Below are positions 1 through 11,800 of a DNA stretch of 64,000 bases, in pieces. The notes beneath the pieces are model-generated. The model was not told the DNA's origin and did no database searches. It worked only from the letters and a program-made list of their open reading frames with translations. Position numbers and translations under genes: made by a program. Numbering within the stretch: position 1 is the first letter of the stretch; the number at the start of each line of letters is the position of its first letter. The stretch comes from Paragonimus westermani (taxonomy: Eukaryota > Platyhelminthes > Trematoda > Plagiorchiida > Troglotrematidae), in assembly GCA_008508345.1 (NCBI GenBank), contig QNGE01000973.1:117570-181569 (forward strand), given 5' to 3'.

Positions 1-59
1 AGTTTTAAACGCTTGCATTTTATTTGGTTTGTAGAACCTTTTGCAATCGTTTTGGCTGT

Positions 60-1205
60 GTTCTATATCGCCTTGCTATTCGGAAGCTTTCATAGAACGG
101 ATTACGCTTAGGCCAGTGTACCTTATGATCTGAACGCATTGTGTAAGATACTGGATTTGATGTTGAAGCAGTGACATTGGTTTTCCTCAACGTACTGAAG
201 CAAACCACTTTAAATTCGGCTGATAACCTGACTTAGGTTTGAGGAACAGAGTTACAGGGTTCCTCAATCTTCCCAAAACGGTCAGCCTACAAACGGTCAC
301 AGCTAGCCATGACCTGAATACTCTGAAGTTCAATGACGTATAAACAGTCATTCTATTGAAGCATCCTCAGAGAATCGTTGTACAATCATTTATTCGCGCG
401 CCATAAAACAACCATATGAACGAATACCAGCGTGAAGTTGTGGACTTTCCAGATAATAACACCATGTTGCTGTGTTTTGGACGTTAGTTATACGAAGGAA
501 CGAGTGTCCAAGACGAGGCGTTCTTGTGAAAGAAGTACTGTATCAGAGATCCTATACTGCAAAATAGGAATAACCTTTAAGAAAACATTGCGTTCGGCTG
601 TGAGGAGGCTGCATGCTGGAAACCCCCAGGTCGGTGTTGATGACCGCGTGGATGTTAAAGGCACCCATTGATTGGGTGCCTATCCAACGAATTTCGTCGA
701 TGGCTGCCTTCAGTTGTCGATGGAAGCGTTCAGTCGATCTCTCTGCAACTAGGTGGTGTACGGTGGTGAGCACAGTGGTATGCAAGAGAATTTAGTGTTT
801 TCACAAAAAATCTTTGGAAATGGAGGAAGCAAGTGGTCGTCACTGTAGTCGGACAACCTACATTTAACGAAAGCGCGCGACGGTTTCCGATGGGACATTA
901 AACAGGACATCAGCTTCAGACCATCACAGAACGTGGTCTGCTATCGTTAAGATGTAGTTCATGCTAATCATACGTGACACAAAATTCACGATATCGATGT
1001 GAGCACGCGCGAGATGACCGGAAGCTGAAGGATATGGAACAGTTGCGGTTGACAAGTGAAAATGAAATTTAGATTGCTGATAACCTAAGCAAGTTCGTTT
1101 CTGGGTTTCGACGTCTTTTTGCATAATCGACCAAATGTATCCGGCGGAGATGAGTTTTAACATTGTCGAGGCGAACAGCGTTATGTGGCTTGTTAGCTAA
1201 CCAGC
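60..1205 (-). mobile_element. Ty3/gypsy retrotransposon relic: integrase and pol C-terminus
   Basis: Read on the minus strand, this is the end of a gypsy-type pol polyprotein. Near 1190-1080 an integrase zinc-binding segment shows the SH...H-like start, GYIW in place of the usual RYVWPGM, and TCLGYQQSK, where the second Cys of the HHCC finger has become Tyr. The core follows (AHIDIV near 1000). The segment VPSETVARAF lies near 895-865, then ERFHRQLKAAI near 720-690 and a DLGVSS segment near 625. Further down, 420-240 resembles the HVFVR...DRLKP chromodomain-like tail, and 160-60 keeps a YTMRSDHKVHWPKR stretch typical of the fluke gypsy pol C-terminus. Stops and frame changes separate the pieces, so it is dead. 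The 5' half (gag, protease, RT) should lie to the right but was not recognised, and no LTR was identified. Confidence 0.75.
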
Positions 1206-3860
1206 ATCAAATGCTTAACGATACAAATCGCAAAGGGTCTCCCGCAACATTACTGTAAGGGACCAGTTTGGACGTTGGCTTTAATGGTAGATCCCCTGGG
1301 AGGACTGGTGGCAAAACCCGCAGAACTAGGTTTACGTGAGTCGTGCCACAGCTACTGAGCCAATTACATCACACCAAGATGTAGATTCTCGTGCCAGTGC
1401 ATCCGTGTAATACTCGGAATTAGGGATTTGGAATAGCCCTAGAAATCGTACTTGGATTGAAACCTCTCACGCAAGTAATAAGGAGAAGACCTGATATTGG
1501 TAACAGTCAGTAGTTGTTATTCATGTGTTGAGAAGCCGAATTTGTGGATGTAAAATAGTATTAAAGAAATCACAGTCTGTCATTTGCTGATCGTTTTAGA
1601 ATATGCAGTCACAAACTGCAATTTAACTGGTGCAATACAGAACAAACATATTAGCGAATAACGGAAGGCGTAACATTGAGATTGCTCCTCCAATCCTGAT
1701 GCAGAATGTTTAACACGACGTTTGGATTGGTCCGCTGCCAGATTTTTTGTTGTCAGTGTTTGGATAGGCGGTGAATCGAGTAGATTTCCACTACTATTAA
1801 CCACAACGATGTCATGTCACGCGTCCGTAGCGAATATGATGACGATGATGAGATGACGCCGTTCGCATGGCAACTGATTATTGGTACGGTCACGAAAGGT
1901 GATTTGCAGAAAAAAAGCTTCAAAATCCCCGTATACTCAAGACCAGTAGGTGAACTAGGAGTAGTGACAAAAAGTGGGTTTGTAAAAGCACTGCACTGTG
2001 CATTTTTTGAGTGATTGTTTGCATATGCCAAGAACAGAACGTGTCTAGTGAAATCTTCGAAAGAAATATCAGCGGCAACAAAACGAGTGAAGTTTGTTCA
2101 CGCAATCAAATGAAATAGCAGACTTAACACTACCAATGTTAATGATGAAGAAATGTTTGGGACCATTTTTAATGATGATTGTTCATGTTATATTGCGTGC
2201 ACACTTAATAGAATTGGTAGAATTTACAACAGGCGCAGTGGGTTGAATGTCATATGTGAGACTTCGCTCTTCTCTAGAAGTATGGTCCAAATAGGTCTTG
2301 GAACTACGGCAGGGAACTCGAGTGTTGTCCACCTGATCAAAATTATGGTATTTGGAATGGTGGAACAGGCACATAATTCGGGAACGCTCATAGCCACATG
2401 ACTATCAGTTAAACTAATGTTGGACTGAAGTTACATTAGTATGACAAGATTCAACTGCTGCGGTAGTTTGATGAGTTACTTTTCGTAACTTATTGTTTGT
2501 TTTTGTGCCTGCTCCTCAGCCTTGTTGGTATTATACAGCACAACAGGTGTTTTTTTTCTACAAAGAATCGGTTCAAACTTAAAACGATTTTAGCTTCGCG
2601 TTTGATTAGGTAGAGAGCTTGCCATATCTTTGCACGCTGGTTCTGTCGAAGGTTTGAGTTCAGCCTATACGGTATTCTAAAAAAAACGGAACAGACAAAA
2701 ATTTCTGAAACATTATCGCCTCAGTCTTCAATATGGTTGATCCATATGACCTTTGACTATCCGGTGACCCTGATCACTGTCGTTGTTATCTGTCCTTCGA
2801 ACTGCTGATCAGAAAATTTTCTGGATCTCTATGTGCCATATATCTATATGCTTTTCACCTTAACACATGTTTTCGATCGGAATAAACTGACGTTCCTCGT
2901 TCGTCTTCTGATTTGAACTGAGAGCGATTAGCGGGATTAATATACGAATTCTATACTCCCGTACAAAATGATCTCAAACTTAATCAAACCTTTTGGTAAT
3001 CCTGTCCCTTTTTCGGTAGATGTGGATCAGTCAAAAAGATTATAAAATAAAATTGTCTGTGAAACACAAATTTGAAAAGCCTGTCATCAAATTTTTATCT
3101 CAGCCATCGTGAATAGTACTGCTGAACATGTGGTGATACAAAAAGCTGAAATTCAACCTTCCGGACCGTACATGGCAACCTGTTGATTTGAGAATGATAA
3201 CCTAGAAAAAACTATTCGACATAAGGATCACTTGCGTTGGTTAACTGATTTAGATCTGATACGGAAGAGCCTTCTTTTTTACCTCTAACACGGCATCATT
3301 ACATATGCAGTGATTGAGTATTCACACAATCAAAGTGAATGAAGCCATTTTTATTGTCAACACGGCATATTTTCTGGTATCGGTAGATCAAAGTACGTTG
3401 CTGAGTATCGCTCATTCAGTCAGCCAGTAGTTTGGTGGATTACACGCAGACCGTCTTGAATCAAGCGGTTTTTTTTCAGTGAAATGCGGAAAAGTAACTG
3501 TTTGGATAGTTCCCGCGACTTCATTGACAACCGTCTGAAACTGATCCATCGCTCTTTATTCAGTTCAACCAGCAAGTTGAAATGACCAACTCACTTAGTG
3601 GTTTTATGTATACATATATTGGAGGGTGAGTCGTTTAATGTTGTCTTCTACGTATTCAGGGTAGTTAACTTTTCGACTTTTTGTGCTGGACATTTGGATG
3701 TGGTTCTACTTTGATAACATTTCGTTTAAAGTTGAACATCATTCACATCTGATCACAGTCTTCACATTCAGATAGGCCCTCCAACCGGCCTCTTCCAAAA
3801 AGAAACACTAGGCTCGAGTTTTCCTCTCGCTAGAGCTCGCCTGTTGTACATACCATTGAT
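1206..3860. other. No gene recognised
   Basis: Open frames here are short and show no family motif. The stretch 1834-1860 is rich in GATGAC triplets. Some of 1206-1800 may be unrecognisable remains of the neighbouring gypsy element. Confidence 0.5.
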
Positions 3861-3861
3861 G

Positions 3862-3925
3862 CAGCCGGGATTAGATCTTCGGTCATGCTTACATGAGGCT
3901 ACTGTGTTCACCACTGCTCCATTGA
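3862..3925 (-). mobile_element. tRNA-derived SINE core (or tRNA pseudogene)
   Basis: On the minus strand an A-box-like segment TGGAGCAGTGGTGAAC (3921-3906) is followed by GCCTCATGTAAGCATGACCG and then a decayed B-box ending in ATCCCGGC (about 3878-3864). Order and spacing match the tRNA-like head of an animal SINE, where the B-box would read GGTTCGAATCC. The T-loop has lost several bases, so it is probably not transcribed. The flanks (about 3800-3990) may belong to the same element, but its ends are not clear. A true tRNA gene is unlikely because no clean acceptor stem is visible. Confidence 0.5.
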
Positions 3926-3990
3926 CTGTAATCTAGGCACTACTGAATTCTCTTCTCTGAACGCTCAGCCGCTTTCGCGTGTCAGTAGTG

Positions 3991-6034
3991 ATCAGGTTGC
4001 TCGATCTCGTCGGTAGGGGACACAACTACTGCCTGTTAACTATAGACGACAATACTGCGATTAGGACTTCCCAGACAGGTTGAAATATCTGAAATCATGA
4101 AACTTATCAGGCGATTTTCCAAACAAACATTTCGTTCCACACTTCGACCGATGATGCGAATTTGGAAAAAGAGTGGAGTGTAATTTCTGAGCCAAAAGAG
4201 AATGTACAATATCAACTAACTTTAAGTAGAGCCAAGGTCGAGGGTAGTCCTCTCAATAAATTGGGATGGCCGAACGACCTACCATTCTTAAAAGGCAGCT
4301 GTTCGTATTGGACCAGCCTCCGCCAAAATGCCTGACTATCAGCGTTCTACCTGGTCTTACTTCGGATTAGAAGTTATGGGTAGCATTGTGTAAAGCAATC
4401 GTTTGGAAGTAAGAGACAGACGGGTAGCCATCCCGCCGTTTCCTCTTGGTGACTGAGTTGTGAGGTACTCACCAGTTCGACAGCAAAATAATCCGCACAT
4501 TTCTGAATGAGAGTAGTCGTGTCGCTCAAGTCGATGAACACTTCCATGGTGAACTGCAAAGCCCCAACTTCCAGTCATGACACATTTGTACGGTGACCCT
4601 CCCGATTTCCGAAAAGCTCAACCGTGATTGGTTTACCGATTGCTGAACACTTCCAAAATACAAGGTGATGATAACCTGGTAGTTGTGTTACTGTTCGTTG
4701 ACTGGGAAATAATCAGCCTTTTCAGATCAATCCATCAATGATTTAATATGAGGGTTTGTTGTGATTACATTTACTAATAATGATCTGTGTTTAGTGTGGT
4801 GAATTATTTCCAGTCAGTAAAGCTACGATCAACCGAGTCAATCAATTGTAGGAACCCTGGTAAAACAGCTGGCTTTTCAGAATGAATTTATATTGCTTGC
4901 GCTGTTTGTTTTTGTTTGTCCCTGTACGATACTCGAAATAATTTGTGCAGTCAGTCGGCCAGGCGTTAACAACAACAGATTCGTGTAAAACTGGATTAAT
5001 CGAATAATGGATAGCATTCAATAATGGTTATCTGGGTGATCGATAACCAGAATGAAGTGCATGCACTTCAGTGTACAGCAATTCACAAACGTGAGCTCTG
5101 CCTTTCTTCAGGCTAGATGAGATCTGGTTTTACGGAAGCTAGCTGACCTAGACCATTTGTCATGTCCACGACTGTGTATACGTATGCATGATTTGTACAA
5201 GTTGGGCACTGGAAACCAATCTGTTTCAAAGTGTGTATACGCTGCGCTATCCGGACAATTCGCCAAGGTCGATTACAATACCTTGGGGTGAGTAGAATTC
5301 ACGTCCCTATAAGGTAAGTCATATGTTGCATCTTTTGTAACTAAACTGAAAAAAATGGTGAGAAAGCATGTGACACGTGTCCATCAGTAGTCCTCAGAAT
5401 AGAATTGGATATAACTGTACTCAGTTGTTGCGCTTCGTTTTCCAGTAGACCGAAATCGATTAGGCGTTCGTGGTTGGGATGCAAGAGCAAGCAGCCACCA
5501 AGAACTCAGAAGGAGTTGGTGAAGACTTTTTCAAAAACTTGGTCCCAGTTAGCACTATCAAAGTGATAGACAGCTGGTTCAGACTCACCGGGTCTCATCA
5601 ACACCATGAACTGGATGTTTCAGAATAGCATGAATGCCTGATATAACAATAGTTTGGGTGACGCCTACATTAAACGAAAAACTAATACATTGGAGATTTC
5701 ATTGTCAGGCATTTTGAAACAGTGATATTTTACAGAAAAGACGATTACAACAAAAGACTAAGTTGTGTTCGTGAACCGTATCCAGCCTCTTCCAGTTCGA
5801 TTATGATATCTATTTTATGTGGGTCACTAGTGGCCTCATCAACAACTGAGGTTGCACTGTTTTTGAAGGCAAAAATGTCATATCCAAGAACACGGCTGAC
5901 TGTGAGGATATGGAGTTCAGTAACAATTTAGAAGATTAGTAAGTCCTCTATGATAACGTTGAAGGTTTGTACGCCTTTTTGTTGGACATATCCAAGAAAT
6001 TGTATTACTAATAAATAGTGTGGCAGATTTATGA
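3991..6034. other. No gene recognised
   Basis: Only short unremarkable open frames on both strands. No repeat family or domain was recognised. Confidence 0.5.
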
Positions 6035-6187
6035 ATTTAGATGAGATCCAACTGTGAAATATCAGGGCTTCGGCTGGATTCGAACCAGAGACAGACAGAG
6101 CGCTTGACGCGTTGAGGTATGCTGTGTCTGTCGCTGGTTCGAATCCAGCCAAAGCCCTCACTTTTCACAGTTGGGTCTCATCTAAAT
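6035..6187. repeat. Long inverted repeat carrying tRNA-like T-arm/B-box in both arms
   Basis: The left arm starts ATTTAGATGAGATCCAAC at 6035. The right arm ends with its near-complement at 6187. Each arm is about 70 bp with a few mismatches, and the spacer is very short. Each arm holds a perfect B-box-like GGTTCGAATCC: on the plus strand at 6136-6146 and, reversed, at 6076-6086. The unit is therefore a foldback of two head-to-head tRNA-derived segments. It could be a SINE inverted dimer or a hairpin-type non-autonomous element. Transcribed RNA would form one long hairpin. Confidence 0.8.
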
Positions 6188-9100
6188 ATCCATGAAAGCC
6201 AAACTTAACTATTGTGGAGGGATTGGCTGAAACGAATGTGACTGTTGCAACATCAACATTTTAATTCATCTGTTGATTTTGGCTACCACCCGAGGACGGT
6301 TACTTTCCGTACGCTTGGGTGTCTCACACTCTGAGCCTGTGTTCTTGAAATGTTGAATGGGGTGGTTTATCGTATCACTACTGATGTCTGTAACGTTCCT
6401 CGTCAAAAGACTACGAACGAAAGTTTTCAGTAGACCTTTGCCGATAAATGGTGTGAAAGTGTCATCTAGTTGAATAGAGGAAACAGAGACTTCCGTATCT
6501 ATGGCTTCAACACAATTGGTTAAGCATTGGGTGACTGTTTAGACTCAACAGGGACTTGAATATTGGTATTCTCCGTTCACTAGTTGAGTTCACAGAACTG
6601 TACACACACCTGCCGAATTTAACACAACTCTTTCTAAGTTTAATTCAGAGCCAAATCATTTCGTCTAAATGTAATGCATGAAGTTCTATTAATCATCCGC
6701 CAAACCCAAATCGATGATGCACAGTCAGAATGTGTGTATTCATCCGAAAGTGATCCCTGAATTTGACTTGAATCATTAGTCTCATTAGCCATCTGTTTCG
6801 GTATCGCATCTCGTGCGAGTAATAATCTGATTGAACTTGAGTAAGTTGGTAAAAGGCTCTACTGTAACTTATAGATTGCAGTCTGAAACGAATTCCGTTG
6901 AAGGTGAATCCGGTCAATTAACCTTACGGTCAAGAATGTTAGGAAGGTAGATAAAAGACAGATTGATTCTTGACTGTCCGTACGACGATCGGTGTTCTTT
7001 TTTTTCTGTTCGCACTAACCAACGTACACTAAAATACCGATGTATCTTAGACTGAAAGAATGGAGATCCAAACCAATGACTCCTTTTAACGAGCTGAGAC
7101 ATGCACACAAAACTGAACACATTTCAGCATATTTTCGTGAATAACTGTGCTGTGAATACCGATGCGATGTAACAACCTGCACAAAGTGTAATCATTGGAT
7201 TGACTACGGTTGTCATACGAAATTATGTTAGACATATAATCTGCTGTTGGTAGGTGGCTGAACAAACCTAGATGCATATGTGGTCATCAAGGTGCACCTT
7301 TCTTTTGAATTGTTGAAAAAATTCGTCCATATATGGAGATAAGTCTGCCATTCTAATGAGTAACAATAGTCTAGCCATTTTTCAGGAGTGCATCAGCCAG
7401 ATGCTTGACAAGTCCTACTTGATATATGAATTATGTGTAATGCCAACACGTAATTTATCTTGTAACTTGTTCGATTATTTTCCACTCTATAAGGTTAACT
7501 TTATTTGGTTATATGCAATATACAGTTATAAAACAAGCCATCTGGTTTGTTATTTGGGATGACTGAGTTCGCTGTTCCTTCCCCGAACGTCCGTTATAAA
7601 GTGTATATGTGTCCGTTCTTCTGCCTTCGATGTGAACCTCGCAGGTTAATTTTCAAGAGTTCCTGTGAAAGGTTGAAAATTTGTTTCAAGGTTGCTTAAC
7701 TCCCCTTCGGAAGTTAACAGTGATCCATGCTGAATCTAATACAGTCACATATCTGAACACAATTGAGCGCTTCCGTTAAATTCGAGGGAAAAACCACTTC
7801 TGACGTTATTTGTCTCCTAAAATCGCACCTGTCTGTAGCATTCCAGGTTTCAAGGACAGCCGTATCCTGAAAACATTATGATATAGTTTCGGACTGGATC
7901 ACAATCACTTACAAAGGTTCTGATTCCCTTGAATACATTAGTCAAGTAGTTGCCAATCACGAGGGACTCTCCTGAGAACGTAAAGTTTGTGTTGTGGCAT
8001 TATTTCAAATCCCCAATTCATGTTCTTTGCATGTTGTCAGCCCCTTTGAAATTCATGGTATGCTAGTTGTATCGGCAGAATTCAGTGTTTTGTTTGTTGC
8101 GGTTGAGTTTACATTGAGCTTGAGGTTACCCGTTACTTAGCGATTAATCAGAAAGCTAAATTACTATACTGGAACGTGATGCGTCAAATTCAGCCATTCT
8201 TCTCTTGTTAACTCTGGCTTATGATCTGACAAAACTATGCAAAACCTCAATAGCAGTCAATCGCGTTAGCTCTGTACATGACAGAAACAAGGTATCAACT
8301 GAAACGTTTGCTCGTCTTTGTGGTAATTTGTGTGGTCATCCATTAATTTGGGCGAACATAACCCATCTGGGATTGTCAGTTTACAGTGGCTACGAACGTA
8401 AGGACACGGATTCGCGAATACGATACTGTCCAATATTCACCATAAAGCCGACAATCTAAGGCCAGATTCGTTCCTGTTTAGTCACATCAGGTTGAGTTAG
8501 TCTTGACATGGCTTCGAATCGGCAACCATTGGCCACCAGGTTCCAAGTTCTATAGCAGAGTGAAGTACATCTTGTATATAAAATTAAGTCTGATTAGACG
8601 TCTACTTGTTCGATTTTTGTGTTGTTTTCATCAGCTACTCGACTGTGTGTTACATACAGGTTGTGATAAAACTACTTAACCGTTCGACCTTTTACAATCA
8701 GTTTCTGTTACTCAAATTAATGGTAACCATTCTTAGCACGAAAAAAGCCAGTTACCATAAATAAGCAGGTCAAAGGTGGGTTGATTAACACTCTTGAGAA
8801 AAATTGTGAAGTTGATGAGTTTTTATAGTACTTTGAGGCTGAAGTTTCAGCGCAACAACATCCCAAAACTTAGGTGTGAAGAGATCTGAGAATAGGAAAT
8901 GTCTTATTGCACAGACGAAACTGCGGTTACTCGGATGCTTTAGCAGTCATCTTGGTATGAGCTCAGTGCCAAGCGATCTGGTGTTATAGAACTGGCACTT
9001 TCGTTTTGCATTCTCTCCGTTTACTATCTGTCGGAATTTGAGAAATTAACTGTTCAACAGATGTTACTAAAAAACAAAGAACTGGCTAAGTGGGCCGGAA

Positions 9101-9265
9101 ATCCAACGATCCAGCGATTAATAAAAGGGTTTGAGACTTGAACTAAAATCCGCTCTGATCCAGTCACTTTGCTTGTCTTAGTATCCAGTGGACATCCACT
9201 ACTTGTTGAAAACAAAGCATTAACAACCCTCTTAAGGATTATATCAATTGCCACGAAGAATTTAA
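6188..9265. other. No gene recognised
   Basis: AT-rich sequence with scattered short open frames. No domain, repeat family or splice-flanked exon could be supported. Confidence 0.5.
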
Positions 9266-9269
9266 TACT

Positions 9270-11800
9270 ATGAAGTGGACACGGTTGTAAGCAAGTGAGG
9301 ATTTAACAGCGATTCGAAACAATCTCTTGAGAAGCAGCTAACGACTTCAACAGTGAATTGGTTGCAGTGATCTAAATGCCAGTAAGGAAAAATTTGCTGT
9401 CTACTGGTAATCCGAAGATGAGCCTTGTAATAATTTTTTGTTATGATCTTGTCGACCGCTATCAGCCTGTTAGATAAAGTAAAACTCAACGGTTTCTCTG
9501 CTTAAGAGGAAATATGTAAGAACTATGTCACCGCACAGTCACCAGAGTTTAAGTGGGTGCAGGTCAAGAATTTCAAGCTGTGAATCATTTTTCACAGACT
9601 GCAGGCCATTAGCCAGCTTGATAGCTGTAGGCTGAACAAACTCAACGGCCAGCATATTATTCTTCGAGCCGGTGTACACAAACTGACTGACGTACTTAAG
9701 TAGCGTTCTTATAAAAACCCCGTATAGCGCTTGAAAGGCTTTGTTGTCCAGGCAGGGAAAGTCCCGTTTTATCACTCAAAGAGCTGCAAGCCGCTTTACT
9801 GAGGTTAGCTCTGGATGGCTTACGTAAAGTTTCCTCTGCTGGATGCATTATGATTCAAAAAGACTGCCTGAGTTCTCACCGACCGACCTGTGTGCACAGC
9901 GTCATTTAGGGGGAGACTTCATTCGCATGATCTGTGCTTGATTGCGTTAATATCAATCTGTATGCAGTAGGATCATTAGCACTCCAGATTTCCAAGTACA
10001 CAGAAGCGTTGCTGGAAATGTTGGCTGAAAGGTTGTTGATGTAAGTAAGAAACAAACGAGAACCGAGCACTAACCTCACGGAAATCAAGGAGTGACTTGA
10101 AAATCTCACCCAGTTTTAACACCAAAAGTTCTACCACCAGGAAAAGAGGTGAGGCAGTAAAGAACCACTCTATGGGCGGCATTAGCCCCCGAGTTGTGCC
10201 TGAGAATACCGTGTGAGACGTGGTCAAAAGCCCTTGCAAAAACAAAGAAGATAGTATTTGAAACAGGACCGCTGTCTTTGGCTTCTCTCAGGCCACCCAT
10301 AAAGATAGGCATACTTGTTTTGCATGACAGGTTGGGAAGATAACCATGCTATGCAGAAAAAAACATACAATTTTTCTAAACACTTTTAAGGACGGTACAC
10401 TGCAACAAACGTAACATTACTTTAAATGAAATTTTAGCGAGGCCGATTAGCTGGTAGCCAACCGAGGGGATAGTGACAGCGTGCACTGAAGGTAGGTGTG
10501 GCCGTGGCTTCATTCTATGCACTAGGTAAAATGTTAGTCGAAAGCATCTGTATGAACAGCTTATGGAGGGGTTCTGACAGACCAGTGGCCGTTTATTAGG
10601 GACCCTCAGATGCATCTTATCTAAATTCAATCTACCATAAGTATTAAAGCTGAACAAGGGGCATTTGACATCTAAAACAGATAATGCAGCAGTAAGGAGT
10701 GGTTTTAGGGAGTTCTGTAGAGACAGATTTGGGCGCCAGTTTGGCTGCGCAAAGTTAAGGATTACAGTGCTCTCTGAGCATCTTGGTGTATACGGTAAGC
10801 TAGAAAGAAAGCACGCTGTTGGCCAATTGCAAGGGAAGACCTGAAGGCTTATTACTACGCAATCGACGAGTGAGCTTCAACAAGAATGTCTTGTTCGAGG
10901 TGGCCCTTAGTGAAACCTTGTCTTGTACGATCTTAGTGCGTCACTGACTTTGTTGCCCACAACTAGTTCAACTAATGTGGCAAGCGTTCAGGTGCTCTGA
11001 ATTGCCTGTAACTTAGTGATTTGCGAATAGGTGGGAACGATCATCAAAGAAACGACGTGGTCTAAGTGGAAAAAATGGGTAAGTAGGGAAAGTGCACAGT
11101 TTTCGCAACATGAGTAACCTATCCACCTTTTGATTTGATTTTTGAAACTTAAGAGCCCACAGAATAACAATCAGGAAGGAGTAGAACAAGATAAGTCACC
11201 AGACCTCCAATGTCACGCTGAGTGAAGTTTTAAATTTTGGATATTTTGCTGGTTGATTCAACGGTCAGTATTGAGTGTTCTCTGTGTTCATGTGGTGAAG
11301 TAACGGCCACTCTATCCACTAGTTGGTCCTTACTGATGGTAAATGGGTCAATCAGTGAAGCAACGATGCCGTATCGGGGTCCTGACCTTCTGTATCAAGT
11401 CCATCCGCAATATCCGAGTTGAGTGCTGCTGGTCATGAGAAAAACGTCCACTTATTAAAGGGTTCCCTTGGCTTTCAAGAAAAGCCCCATCCTTCGGAGA
11501 GAAGCATGACGGCGAACGACTAATGACCTCCACCAAGAACATGTCTTAATTATGAGCGCCACATTCATTTTAAGACTGACCTTGGACGTCGAGAGACCTT
11601 GATCAAAGATGGCCGCAGAGTCCTGCACTGAACGTCGAATAAATTTAGCACGACATAGGAAATACCCAGCGGCATCCAATTCGCTGCCACTAGCGTTCGG
11701 TGAAAGACGGATCTCTGTGACAACAAACATAGGGATTACATTTGAGTCCGCTTTCTGACTTCTTGAAATGTGTTGAATAAGCTCAGAGAATTGACAAACG
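9270..11800 (-). mobile_element. Degenerate CR1/jockey-like LINE: endonuclease and reverse transcriptase remains
   Basis: Read right to left, the order matches an APE-type LINE ORF2. An endonuclease piece (11800-11455) reads VTEIRLSPNASGSELDAAGYF, close to the TETWLSP...LPGYT block of CR1 endonucleases. An RT piece at about 10500-10420 has GYQLIGLAKISFKVM, matching NYRPISLTSV. Then comes ARAFDHVSHGILR (about 10240-10200) for motif A, TSFPGGRTFGVK, and LGSRLFLTYINNLSANISS (about 10060-9990) for the motif B region. The RT connection appears at 9775-9540 (FIRTLLKYVSQFV, LEILDLHPL), and a tail at 9489-9270. Frames change repeatedly and the FADD box is gone, so it is an inactive old copy, much more decayed than the one at 32.87-34.64 kb. 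Confidence 0.8.
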
